Of a DNA stretch of 14,668 bases, positions 7,648-14,591 are shown piece after piece. The first letter of the stretch is position 1. Each line of letters begins with the position of its first letter. The stretch covers positions 1 through 14,668 of the forward strand of contig CANRHW010000014.1 of the NCBI GenBank assembly GCA_947630525.1, given 5' to 3'. Origin of the DNA: an uncultured Clostridia bacterium (lineage in GTDB: Bacteria; Bacillota; Clostridia; UMGS1883). The position numbers were made by a program, and so were the translations under genes. The notes below the pieces were generated by a model. The model was not told the DNA's origin and made no database searches. It was given only the letters and a program-made list of their open reading frames with translations.

Positions 7648-8745
7648 TCAGACATTAAATCTGAACAGCACTATGTCGCCGTCCTTCATGACATATTCCT
7701 TGCCCTCGCTGCGGACAAGGCCCTTTTCCTTGGCGGCGTTCATGGAGCCGCAGGCGATAAGATCGTCATAGGCCACCACCTCGGCCCGGATAAAGCCCCG
7801 CTCAAAGTCGGTGTGGATTTTTCCGGCGGCCTGGGGAGCCTTGGTGCCCTCGGTAATGGTCCAGGCGCGAACCTCCGGCGTGCCGGCGGTCAGATAGCTG
7901 ATAAGGCCCAAAAGCTTGTAGCTCTTTTTCACCAGCCGGTCAAGGCCCGACTCGCTGAGGCCCATTTCTTCAAGGAACATGAGCTTTTCCTCGGCTTCGA
8001 GGCCGCTTATTTCCTCCTCTATGCGGGCGGAAATCGGCAGCACCTCGGCCCCCTCGGCGGCGGCGATTTCCTCCACGGCCTTAACATAGGGGTTGTTTTC
8101 GATACCGGCCGCAAAATCCTCCTCGCCCACGTTGGCGGCGTAGAGCACGGGCTTCATCGTCAGTAACGAAAGCTCCTTTACGATTGCGGCCTCCTCCTCG
8201 TTCACCGGGACGGTGCGGGCGCTTTTGCCGGCCTCCAGCGCGTCCTTAAAGCGCTGCCAAAGGTCCCTTTCGGCGGCGTACTTTTTGTCGCCGGACTTCA
8301 TGGCCTTGCCCACGCGCTCGATGCGCTTTTCCACGCTTTCAAGGTCGGCGAATATAAGTTCAAGCTCGATCGTCTCTATGTCCCGCTTGGGATCGACGCT
8401 GCCCTCCACGTGGATAATGTTGCTGTCGTCAAAGCAGCGCACCACGTGAACTATGGCGTCCACCTCCCGTATGTGGGAAAGGAACTTGTTGCCAAGGCCC
8501 TCGCCCCGGCTTGCGCCCTTTACCAGACCGGCAATGTCCACAAATTCCACGACCGCGGGGGTGACCTTTTCGGGGTTATACATTTGGGCCAGCACGTTCA
8601 GCCTTTCGTCAGGCACCGTCACCACGCCCACGTTGGGCTCGATGGTGCAAAAGGGGTAGTTAGCGCTTTCGGCCCCGGCCTGAGTTATGGCGTTAAAAAG
8701 AGTGCTTTTGCCCACATTGGGCAGGCCCACTATGCCTAATTTCAT
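7648..8745 (-). CDS. ychF: YchF, Obg-family translation-associated ATPase
   Basis: This 365-residue protein has the standard YchF length and ends in the family-typical DGDIVLFRFNV. The P-loop GLPNVGKST is at 7-15. DIAGLVKGA (70-78) has leucine where Ras-like GTPases have the catalytic glutamine. The base-recognition motif is NVGE at 205-208, of NxxE type instead of NKxD, which explains the preference for ATP. A coiled-coil insert occupies about 130-175, and a TGS domain occupies about 281-364. It acts in the cytoplasm on ribosomes and is linked to stress responses in other bacteria. GGAGA lies 10 bases before the ATG. The stop is close to the lexA promoter, and I see no strong terminator between them. 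Confidence 0.97.
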   Translation of the reverse strand: MKLGIVGLPNVGKSTLFNAITQAGAESANYPFCTIEPNVGVVTVPDERLNVLAQMYNPEKVTPAVVEFVDIAGLVKGASRGEGLGNKFLSHIREVDAIVHVVRCFDDSNIIHVEGSVDPKRDIETIELELIFADLESVEKRIERVGKAMKSGDKKYAAERDLWQRFKDALEAGKSARTVPVNEEEAAIVKELSLLTMKPVLYAANVGEEDFAAGIENNPYVKAVEEIAAAEGAEVLPISARIEEEISGLEAEEKLMFLEEMGLSESGLDRLVKKSYKLLGLISYLTAGTPEVRAWTITEGTKAPQAAGKIHTDFERGFIRAEVVAYDDLIACGSMNAAKEKGLVRSEGKEYVMKDGDIVLFRFNV

Positions 8746-8814
8746 TTTATATCAGTCTCCTTTGTTTTCGCTCAAACCCTTTTTTCGCTGAGAAAACGGT
8801 CTATAAGCATAACA

Positions 8815-8843
8815 AGTATAACACACCGGCGGCGTTTTTTCAA
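8815..8843 (-). promoter_or_regulatory. ychF promoter
   Basis: On the minus strand, TTGAAA (8843-8838), a 17-base spacer and TATACT (8820-8815). The predicted leader is about 60 bases before the ychF ATG. The promoter diverges from the one at 8900-8928. Confidence 0.7.
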
Positions 8844-8860
8844 TAGTTTTCGCAATTAAA

Positions 8861-8892
8861 TTGAAAATTTATACCTTGTCAAAAATTTTCAA
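8861..8892. repeat. 10-base inverted repeat between divergent promoters
   Basis: TTGAAAATTT at 8861-8870 and its exact complement AAATTTTCAA at 8883-8892 are separated by 12 bases. The pair lies between the ychF -35 box and the -35 box at 8900. It could be an operator for a dimeric regulator or simply AT-rich upstream DNA. Confidence 0.4.
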
Positions 8893-8899
8893 AAATGTG

Positions 8900-8928
8900 T
8901 TGCAATGCATTTGTATCCGTGCTATAAT
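8900..8928 (+). promoter_or_regulatory. Strong forward promoter of the structured RNA
   Basis: TTGCAA (8900-8905), a 17-base spacer and a perfect TATAAT (8923-8928). The expected start is near 8935, which is exactly where the folded RNA begins. The first good ribosome-binding site followed by a coding region is almost 300 bases downstream and beyond a terminator, so this promoter most likely serves a non-coding RNA. Confidence 0.7.
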
Positions 8929-8934
8929 GTAAAT

Positions 8935-9107
8935 ACCACATTCCACAATATTTTAACTGTCTGTACTTTTTTAACAGTATATTTTTTGTATTATTATCGC
9001 ATACTATGGGTGCGTTTTTTTCCTATGGAAAAAACGCACGCTTCGGTATCATTCTTAGTGTGCGATAAAATATTTGTATATGCGTGCATGACAGTTAAGA
9101 ATGTGGT
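8935..9107 (+). ncRNA. Rod-shaped structured RNA, candidate 6S-like RNA
   Basis: The predicted RNA begins ACCACATTC (8935-8943), which pairs perfectly with GAATGTGGT (9099-9107). TAACTGTC (8954-8961) then pairs with GACAGTTA (9090-9097). A large open region follows (about 8962-8993 and 9069-9089). Next, TTATCGCATAC (8994-9004) pairs with GTGTGCGATAA (9058-9068) using one G-U pair. The apex is a stable hairpin at 9010-9039. A single long rod of about 173 bases with a central bubble, starting at the transcription start, is the layout of 6S RNA, which binds the housekeeping RNA polymerase. I have not matched conserved 6S sequence, so the family call is an inference from shape, size and promoter. 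It could be a new structured RNA or a leader of the downstream gene. Confidence 0.55.
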
Positions 9108-9141
9108 GTGTGGTAACATTTAAGCCGAGCTGCGTTTTTCG

Positions 9142-9177
9142 GTGCGCGGCTTTAGGTTTATGGCCGCGCACTTTTTT
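9142..9177 (+). terminator. Rho-independent terminator after the structured RNA
   Basis: GTGCGCGGC (9142-9150) pairs with GCCGCGCAC (9163-9171) across a 12-base loop and is followed by six T. It would end the precursor of the structured RNA about 70 bases beyond the rod and insulate the leucine-rich-repeat gene. Its 3' arm can alternatively pair with GCGCGG at 9181-9186. Confidence 0.75.
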
Positions 9178-9218
9178 ATTGCGCGGAAAGATTATAACAC
9201 GTATAGGAGGACGAACAA

Positions 9219-10655
9219 ATGAGAAATCTGAAAAAGCTTCTGGCCGTGCTGGTGTGCATGGCAATGGCATTGGCCCTCGCCCCGGCGCTGACCGTCAGCG
9301 CGGCGGATTACGTAGAAGGCAAAACCGATGATGGGCTGTGGTATGAAATCTATGACGGCCATGTGGAAATAATCCATTATTACGGCAATGCGGAGGAGCT
9401 TATTATCCCCGGCAAGATAGACGGTCTGCCCGTGACCATCATAGGCGGCCATGCGTTTGAAGATTGTACCGGCCTCACAAGCGTGACTATTCCCGAGGGT
9501 GTGACCAGCATTGGCGAAGAAGCGTTTAATTGGTGCACCAGCCTCGCAAGCGTAACAATTCCGGGCAGCGTCACCAGCATAGGCTACTCGGCGTTTTACA
9601 TGTGCACCAGCCTCACAAACATGACCATTCCTGAGGGCGTGACCGACATTGGCGAAGAAGCGTTTCTTGCCTGCACAGGTCTCACAAGAGTGTCCATTCC
9701 GAGCAGCGTAGTCAGCATAGGCGACTATGTGTTCCAAGGTTGCGACAGCCTCACAGAAATACAGGTTGACGAGGGCAATGCATATTACACAAGCCGTGAT
9801 GGGGTTCTGTTTAATAAAAATGTTACAAAGCTTATACGGTGCCCCATAGGGAATCCCCGGACAGCCTATACTATTCCGGATGACGTCACTAGTATAGGCG
9901 ATGGTGCGTTTTCTTGCTGTTCCGACCTCACAAGTGTGTCTATTCCCGAGAGCGTCATCAGCATAGGTGTTAATGCGTTTTTTGGTTGCACAGGTCTCAT
10001 AAGCGTGTCAATCCCGGTCAGCGTCACCAGCATAGGCTGGTATGCGTTCAGTGGCTGCACCGGCCTCACAAGCGTGACCATACCCGGCAGCGTGACCGAC
10101 ATAGGCGACGAGGTGTTTCGTGAATGCTCCAGCCTTACAAGCGTGTCCATACCGAATGGTGTGGAACACATCGGCGATTATGCGTTTGATGACTGTACCG
10201 GCCTCTCAAGCGTGTTTATCCCGGTCAGCGTCACCAGCATAGGCTATAGTGCGTTTGATGACTGCACAAGTCTCAAAGATGTATACTACACGGGCGATGT
10301 AGAAGATTGGCAGCTAATAGATATAGACAGAAATAACGATGATCTCATAAACGCCAACATTCACTACAACAGCGAGGGGCCAAAAGCACCGGAGATAAAG
10401 GAGCCGGAAGTCACGCCGGACGAAGCGACCGGCAAGCTGAACGTAACCGTTGATACCGCGAACGTGCCCGCTTCGGCGGAGCTTATCGCCATATCCTACG
10501 GAACGGACGGCGGCCTTGTCGACATTGCCCCGGTGGAAAACGGCAAGGCCAGTCTCGGCGGCGAAAACGTCAAGACCGTCAAGGTCTTCTGCTGGGAGAG
10601 CCTCAAAAGCATGAGGCCCCTTTGCGAAGCGAAGGAAGTTACGGTCGCGCAGTAG
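9219..10655 (+). CDS. Secreted BspA-type leucine-rich-repeat protein
   Basis: The 478-residue protein starts at ATG 9219, 8 bases after GGAGG. Residues 1-28 are a signal peptide (MRNLKKLL start, hydrophobic core, TVSA end). Residues 83-352 hold about ten leucine-rich repeats of the LRR_5/BspA kind, mostly 23 residues (C..L..V.IP.SV..IG..AF). An irregular longer unit at 175-233 contains an AYYTSRDGVLFNK-type insertion common in this family. A linker (PKAPEIKEPEVTP, 388-400) leads to a small C-terminal domain (about 401-478) with VKVFCWESLKSMRPL, a tail I have seen on exported proteins of gut Firmicutes. No LPXTG anchor is present. Likely an extracellular adhesion or recognition protein; the ligand is unknown. 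I found no good promoter close to it, so it may depend on read-through past 9177. Confidence 0.87.
   Translation: MRNLKKLLAVLVCMAMALALAPALTVSAADYVEGKTDDGLWYEIYDGHVEIIHYYGNAEELIIPGKIDGLPVTIIGGHAFEDCTGLTSVTIPEGVTSIGEEAFNWCTSLASVTIPGSVTSIGYSAFYMCTSLTNMTIPEGVTDIGEEAFLACTGLTRVSIPSSVVSIGDYVFQGCDSLTEIQVDEGNAYYTSRDGVLFNKNVTKLIRCPIGNPRTAYTIPDDVTSIGDGAFSCCSDLTSVSIPESVISIGVNAFFGCTGLISVSIPVSVTSIGWYAFSGCTGLTSVTIPGSVTDIGDEVFRECSSLTSVSIPNGVEHIGDYAFDDCTGLSSVFIPVSVTSIGYSAFDDCTSLKDVYYTGDVEDWQLIDIDRNNDDLINANIHYNSEGPKAPEIKEPEVTPDEATGKLNVTVDTANVPASAELIAISYGTDGGLVDIAPVENGKASLGGENVKTVKVFCWESLKSMRPLCEAKEVTVAQ
9465..10274 (+). repeat. Tandem 69-base units encoding the leucine-rich repeats
   Basis: The coding DNA repeats with a period of about 69 bases. 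Phrases such as GTCACCAGCATAGGCT recur almost unchanged at several units, while other units have drifted. An irregular block interrupts the register around 9741-9917. Such repeats permit unit gain or loss by recombination. Confidence 0.7.
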
Positions 10656-10697
10656 GCCGTAAAAACAAGAGGGCAAGTCCCTTTGAATATATAAACG

Positions 10698-10730
10698 CCC
10701 CGGAGAGTTCCCTCACTCTCCGGGGTTCTT
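10698..10730 (+). terminator. Terminator of the leucine-rich-repeat gene
   Basis: CCCCGGAGAGT (10698-10708) pairs perfectly with ACTCTCCGGGG (10715-10725) across a 6-base loop, followed by TTCTTTAT. It lies 43 bases after the stop codon. Confidence 0.8.
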
Positions 10731-10853
10731 TATATAATACTAATATACACTAATAGACTAAATTCGCGGCCCGTATTTACCACAGTTCAAAAATTATTTA
10801 CAAAAAGAACAAAAGATTAAAATAATGTTGTGCTACTATCATATAAAAAGTTA

Positions 10854-10882
10854 TTTACATATGACTTTTTTTGTGTTATAAT
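10854..10882 (+). promoter_or_regulatory. Promoter of the two-component system
   Basis: TTTACA (10854-10859), a 17-base spacer and a perfect TATAAT (10877-10882), with TGT just before the -10 box as an extended element. The start near 10889 rules out an in-frame ATG at 10881, which lies inside the -10 box. Copies of TATTTAC at 10774, 10795 and 10852 sit upstream and over the -35 box. Confidence 0.8.
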
Positions 10883-10913
10883 GGATAAAAACAGGGTAAA
10901 GGAGGAAATGGCC

Positions 10914-11627
10914 TTGAAAAAAGCACAAAAAATCATGATAGTTGACGACGACGCCAACATTTGCGAGCTGGTCCGTCTGTACCTCAAAAAAGAGGGGTTC
11001 GAGACCGTTGTATGCACCAACGGTGAAAAGGCCCTTGAGGAGTTTGCCGCCGAGCAGCCCGACCTGGCTATTCTGGACATAATGATGCCAAAGGTGGACG
11101 GCATGACGGTTTGCCGCGAGATACGCAAGACCAGCAATATGCCCATAATCATGCTCACCGCCAAGGGCGAAACCTTTGACAAGGTGCTTGGACTGGAGCT
11201 GGGCGCGGACGATTATATGGTCAAGCCCTTCGAGGGCAAGGAGCTGGTAGCCCGGGTCAAGGCCGTACTCCGCCGCAGCGAGGTTCAGAAGGACGAGGGC
11301 GAAGAAAAGATAATAGAATATCCCAACATCGTTATCAACCTGACAAACTATGAGCTGACGCTGGGCGGGGAGACCTTTGATATTCCGCCAAAGGAGCTGG
11401 AGCTGCTGTACTTTTTGGCCAGCCACCCCAACCGGGTATTTACGAGGGAGCAGCTTTTGGAGGACGTGTGGGGCTTTGACTATTACGGCGACTCGCGGAC
11501 GGTGGACGTACACGTAAAGCGGCTTAGGGAAAAGTTAGAGGGCTATGACGACAGTTGGTCCCTTAAAACCGTTTGGGGCGTGGGATATAAGTTCGAGGTC
11601 AAGCCGGAGGTGAAGCCGGTTGGGTAA
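10914..11627 (+). CDS. OmpR/PhoB-family response regulator
   Basis: The 237-residue protein has a receiver domain (about 6-118) with acidic pocket D11/D12, phosphate acceptor D55 in LAILDIMMP, T82 and K104 in YMVKPF. A winged-helix DNA-binding domain follows (about 138-229; REQLLEDVWGFDYYGDSRTVDVHVKRLR, then TVWGVGYKF). TTG 10914 is preferred because GGAGG lies 8 bases upstream; the ATG at 10908 leaves only 2 bases. The kinase gene overlaps its last 8 bases, and htrA follows the kinase. This order recalls CssRS-htrA and WalRK-htrA loci, so a role in envelope stress or wall homeostasis is plausible but unproven. I do not assign a gene symbol. Confidence 0.95.
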   Translation: MKKAQKIMIVDDDANICELVRLYLKKEGFETVVCTNGEKALEEFAAEQPDLAILDIMMPKVDGMTVCREIRKTSNMPIIMLTAKGETFDKVLGLELGADDYMVKPFEGKELVARVKAVLRRSEVQKDEGEEKIIEYPNIVINLTNYELTLGGETFDIPPKELELLYFLASHPNRVFTREQLLEDVWGFDYYGDSRTVDVHVKRLREKLEGYDDSWSLKTVWGVGYKFEVKPEVKPVG

Positions 11628-13107
11628 AACCTTATTCACCCGATTTTTCCTGACCACGGTTCTGATAATCCTTATTTCGTGCGTGCTGACAATCTCTCTG
11701 CTGTACAGCCAGTTGGGCAGCTATCTTGTGAAGACCCAAAGCGAGGAGCTGAACAATATTGCCGCCCACACCGCCGAGATAACCAGCCGCTTTTTGGAAC
11801 AGAACAACTCTCTGTTTTCCACCGGCGGCTATGATTCCGCCGCCATATGGATGTTTCAGAAAAATATCGAGACCCAGAGCAGCAACGGCCGCTGTACCAT
11901 AATGATAGCCGACGCCGACGCCGACATAGTGGCTCTGGCCGGCGATACGGACTTTATCGACAGCGAATATACCACAAGCTTCAAGCTGGCGCCCGAGCTT
12001 ATTGAGTCGGCCCTCAACGGCGAAATAACCAGCGATATCTCGGGCGAAAAGAGCATGGGCATACAAAAGGACATTTATGTCGTCACAAGGCCGGTTTACA
12101 GCGGTTACGTCAGCGACGGCATGATATGGGGCGCCGTGGTGGTCTGCAAGTCTATGCCGGAAATTCGCCAGGCCCGCAACGAGGTCATGGGGCTGGTGCT
12201 CACCTCTCAGTGCATAGCCCTGCTCATCGCCTTTTTGATATCCTTTATTATGGCCCGCAGCGTTTCGCGCCCCATGAGCAAGCTAAGCTCCGCCATGAAG
12301 GCCGTCGCCACCGGCGATTTTACGAAGAAGATTGAAAGCGATTCCACGGGCGAGATTGGCGAGCTCATATCCGGCTTCAACTACATGACCGAGGCGCTGA
12401 GGGAAATTGACGAGACCCGCAGTAGCTTCGTCAGCAACGTGGCGCACGAGCTGCGCACCCCAATGACGATAATCAGCGGCTTTGTGGAGGGCATACTCGA
12501 CGGCACCATCAGCGAGGACGAACGGGACAAGTACCTGGGCATAGTCCTGAGCGAATCCCGCCGGCTTGGCAGGCTCGTCAACGACCTGCTCCAGACCAGC
12601 AGGCTCGAAAGCGGCACGGCCAAGCTCGTGATGCGTCAGATAGACGTCAACGAGATGCTGCGCAAAAGCATAATCAGCTACGAAAATTCCATTACCGAAA
12701 AGAACATAGACGTGGAAGTAGAGTTCAAGTACGAACACAGCTTCGCCCTTGGCGACGAGGATTCAATTTATCGGGTAATAATGAACCTGATGGACAACGC
12801 CGTAAAATTCACTCCCGAGGGAGGCGCCATCCGCGTTAGGAGCAGCGAGGGCCCGCGCAAAATAGAGGTCAGTATCGAAAACACCGGCAGCGGGATAAGC
12901 GAAAAGGATTTGACCCGCATTTGGGAGCGGTTTTACAAAACGGACCGGAGCCGCAGCATGGACAAGCGCGGCGTGGGTCTGGGCCTGTACCTTGTCAAGA
13001 CCATTATCAACCAGCACAACAACCGTATTTGGGCCGAAAGCAAGGAGGGCGAATTTACAAGGTTTACGTTTACCCTTGACAAGTATAATGTTAAAAAATC
13101 CGAATAA
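11620..13107 (+). CDS. Membrane sensor histidine kinase
   Basis: The 495-residue protein starts at TTG 11620, 8 bases after GGAGGT, overlapping the response-regulator stop, which indicates translational coupling. Transmembrane segments lie at about 8-30 and 189-211, with an extracellular sensing region of about 155 residues between them. Then come a HAMP linker (about 212-265), the phosphoacceptor H276 in SNVAHELRTPMT, and an ATPase domain with N393 in NLMDNAVKF. ENTGSGI at 420-426 has Asn in place of the usual Asp of the G1 box, a variant I recall in related clostridial kinases. An IWERFYKTDRSRS F-box and GVGLGLYLVK at 451-460 complete it. It should phosphorylate the upstream regulator. The extracellular ligand cannot be told from sequence. 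Confidence 0.95.
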   Translation: MGKTLFTRFFLTTVLIILISCVLTISLLYSQLGSYLVKTQSEELNNIAAHTAEITSRFLEQNNSLFSTGGYDSAAIWMFQKNIETQSSNGRCTIMIADADADIVALAGDTDFIDSEYTTSFKLAPELIESALNGEITSDISGEKSMGIQKDIYVVTRPVYSGYVSDGMIWGAVVVCKSMPEIRQARNEVMGLVLTSQCIALLIAFLISFIMARSVSRPMSKLSSAMKAVATGDFTKKIESDSTGEIGELISGFNYMTEALREIDETRSSFVSNVAHELRTPMTIISGFVEGILDGTISEDERDKYLGIVLSESRRLGRLVNDLLQTSRLESGTAKLVMRQIDVNEMLRKSIISYENSITEKNIDVEVEFKYEHSFALGDEDSIYRVIMNLMDNAVKFTPEGGAIRVRSSEGPRKIEVSIENTGSGISEKDLTRIWERFYKTDRSRSMDKRGVGLGLYLVKTIINQHNNRIWAESKEGEFTRFTFTLDKYNVKKSE

Positions 13108-13194
13108 GTATTTTAAAGGAAGTTTAAAACGCTGTTCATAATAGTGTAATAATTAAGATTTATAATTATGTCATCAAGAAAGGAAGGATATTTT

Positions 13195-14454
13195 ATGACA
13201 GATTATAATGAATTCAACTGGAACGAAGAGGTCTCCGGGGCGCCCGAGCCTCAACCGGCCCCGGCGCCCGTATACACCGAGAACGTGCTAAAGCCCAAAA
13301 AGAAAAAGGGCGGCAAGGCCAAAATGATAGTCGGCGTCGTATGCGGCGCATTGGTGGGCAGCCTGCTCTCGACAACTCTGGTGCTGGGCCTGTATTCCAT
13401 AAATCCCTCCGCCCGCGGCACGGCTACCATGTTTGAGTCCTCACGCGAAGGGGTTTCCACCACTAAGGTAAGCAACATCACCGGCAGCGAGCAGGGCGAG
13501 GAGCTCACCACCCGTGAGATAGCCCGCACCGTAGGTCCGGCCATTGTGGGCGTTTCCGGCACGGTAACCTATCAGACCTACTTCTTCGGCGGCACCCAGA
13601 CCGGCACTTCCAGCGGCAGCGGTATCATAATCAGCGACCAGGGCCATATCGTCACTAACTATCACGTCATTGACGGTGCCAGCGATATAAAGGTCAAGTT
13701 CAACACCGGCGACGAGTACCCGGCCACGGTTATAGGCGGCGACGAGCAGACCGACTTGGCGGTGTTAAAAATAGAGCCCGTTGACACAATGCGTGTAGCG
13801 GTGCTTGGAGACAGCGACCTTGTTGAGGTGGGCGACCGGGCTATCGCCATAGGCAACCCCTTGGGCGACGAGCTTTTCGGCACGACCACACAGGGTATAA
13901 TAAGCGGCAAAAACCGTACCGTTATGGTTGACAAGCGCGAAATGACCCTGCTCCAGACCGACGCGGCCATCAACAACGGCAACAGCGGCGGAGCTTTGAT
14001 AAACGCATACGGCGAGGTCATAGGCATTAACAGCGTTAAAATTTCCGGCAGCACAACAGGCGCTTCGGCCGAAGGCCTGGGCTTCGCCATTCCGATTAAC
14101 GAGGTCAAGAGCGTTGTTAACGACCTTATCAATTACGGCTATGTGACCGGCAAACCCCTTATCGGCGTAAACGTACAGCCCATAACCGCGGCTATAGCCT
14201 ATTATCTGCCCGTCGATCACGGTCTGTATGTAATGGGCGTTACCGAGGGCAGCGCGGCTGAGGCCGCCGGCCTCCAGCGGGGCGACATAATTCTCTCCTT
14301 TGACGGCCAGGAGGTACGGACCCAGAGCGAGCTCAACACGCTGCGCGACAAGCACAAGGCCGGCGACACAGTCACCCTCGAGATAGACCGCGGCGGCCAG
14401 CGCATGACCGTACAGCTCACGCTTGACGAGGACAGCTCTGCAAAGATAAACTAA
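13195..14454 (+). CDS. htrA: Membrane-anchored HtrA/DegP-type serine protease with PDZ domain
   Basis: The 419-residue protein has an acidic, proline-rich cytoplasmic leader (1-31), a lysine cluster (34-43) and one transmembrane segment (about 44-67). The trypsin-like domain is external, with catalytic triad H157 (TNYHVI), D187 (EQTDLAV) and S264 (GNSGGAL). A PDZ domain occupies about 325-410 (GDIILSFDG core). This is the usual Gram-positive HtrA plan; it degrades misfolded exported proteins. ATG 13195 is chosen because GGAAGG lies 7 bases upstream; an ATG at 13168 lacks a good site. The 87-base gap from the kinase contains a TATAAT at 13161-13166 without a clear -35, so it may be co-transcribed with the two-component genes or have its own regulator-dependent promoter. 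All key residues are present. Confidence 0.95.
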   Translation: MTDYNEFNWNEEVSGAPEPQPAPAPVYTENVLKPKKKKGGKAKMIVGVVCGALVGSLLSTTLVLGLYSINPSARGTATMFESSREGVSTTKVSNITGSEQGEELTTREIARTVGPAIVGVSGTVTYQTYFFGGTQTGTSSGSGIIISDQGHIVTNYHVIDGASDIKVKFNTGDEYPATVIGGDEQTDLAVLKIEPVDTMRVAVLGDSDLVEVGDRAIAIGNPLGDELFGTTTQGIISGKNRTVMVDKREMTLLQTDAAINNGNSGGALINAYGEVIGINSVKISGSTTGASAEGLGFAIPINEVKSVVNDLINYGYVTGKPLIGVNVQPITAAIAYYLPVDHGLYVMGVTEGSAAEAAGLQRGDIILSFDGQEVRTQSELNTLRDKHKAGDTVTLEIDRGGQRMTVQLTLDEDSSAKIN

Positions 14455-14467
14455 AACCGACGAGGCC

Positions 14468-14591
14468 GTAAAAAATGGCGCAGAATGTTCAAGGGCCGAA
14501 ATTCTCAATTTAAGGCAAATTTATATATTAGATAATTAAACAATAAACAAAACCATAATTAATGTGGAAAAACCGCCTTTTTATCAGAAAA
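14468..14591 (+). repeat. Right copy of the composite repeat downstream of htrA
   Basis: It starts 14 bases after the htrA stop with GTAAAAAATGGCGCAG, then TGTTCAAGGGCCGAAA. It runs through a diverged AT-rich middle, and resumes identity at 14557-14581 (AATTAATGTGGAAAAACC, then GCCTTTT). Ten additional bases (14582-14591) separate it from the 77-base terminal repeat, unlike the left copy. The same blocks in the same order lie after the YitT gene. Confidence 0.55.

Noticed and set aside
7640..7662. Small inverted repeat TTCAGA/TCTGAA at the end of ychF as a terminator.
   Set aside because: The stem is only six weak pairs, overlaps the stop codon and lacks a T run.
7597..8166. A 189-codon forward frame opposite ychF.
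   Set aside because: ychF is a highly conserved protein on the other strand; this frame starts at the lexA box and has no ribosome-binding site.
8905..9123. A 72-codon open frame in the ychF to leucine-rich-repeat gap.
   Set aside because: It begins within the promoter, lacks a ribosome-binding site, and coincides with the strongly paired RNA.
10652..10663. AGGCCGTAAAAA after the leucine-rich-repeat stop, resembling the start of the composite repeat.
   Set aside because: Only 12 bases match and nothing further downstream agrees, so it is too short to call a third copy.
14481..14494. TGTTC in the composite repeat as a LexA half-site.
   Set aside because: The other half-site is absent and the left copy reads CGTTC, so the motif is not conserved between copies.
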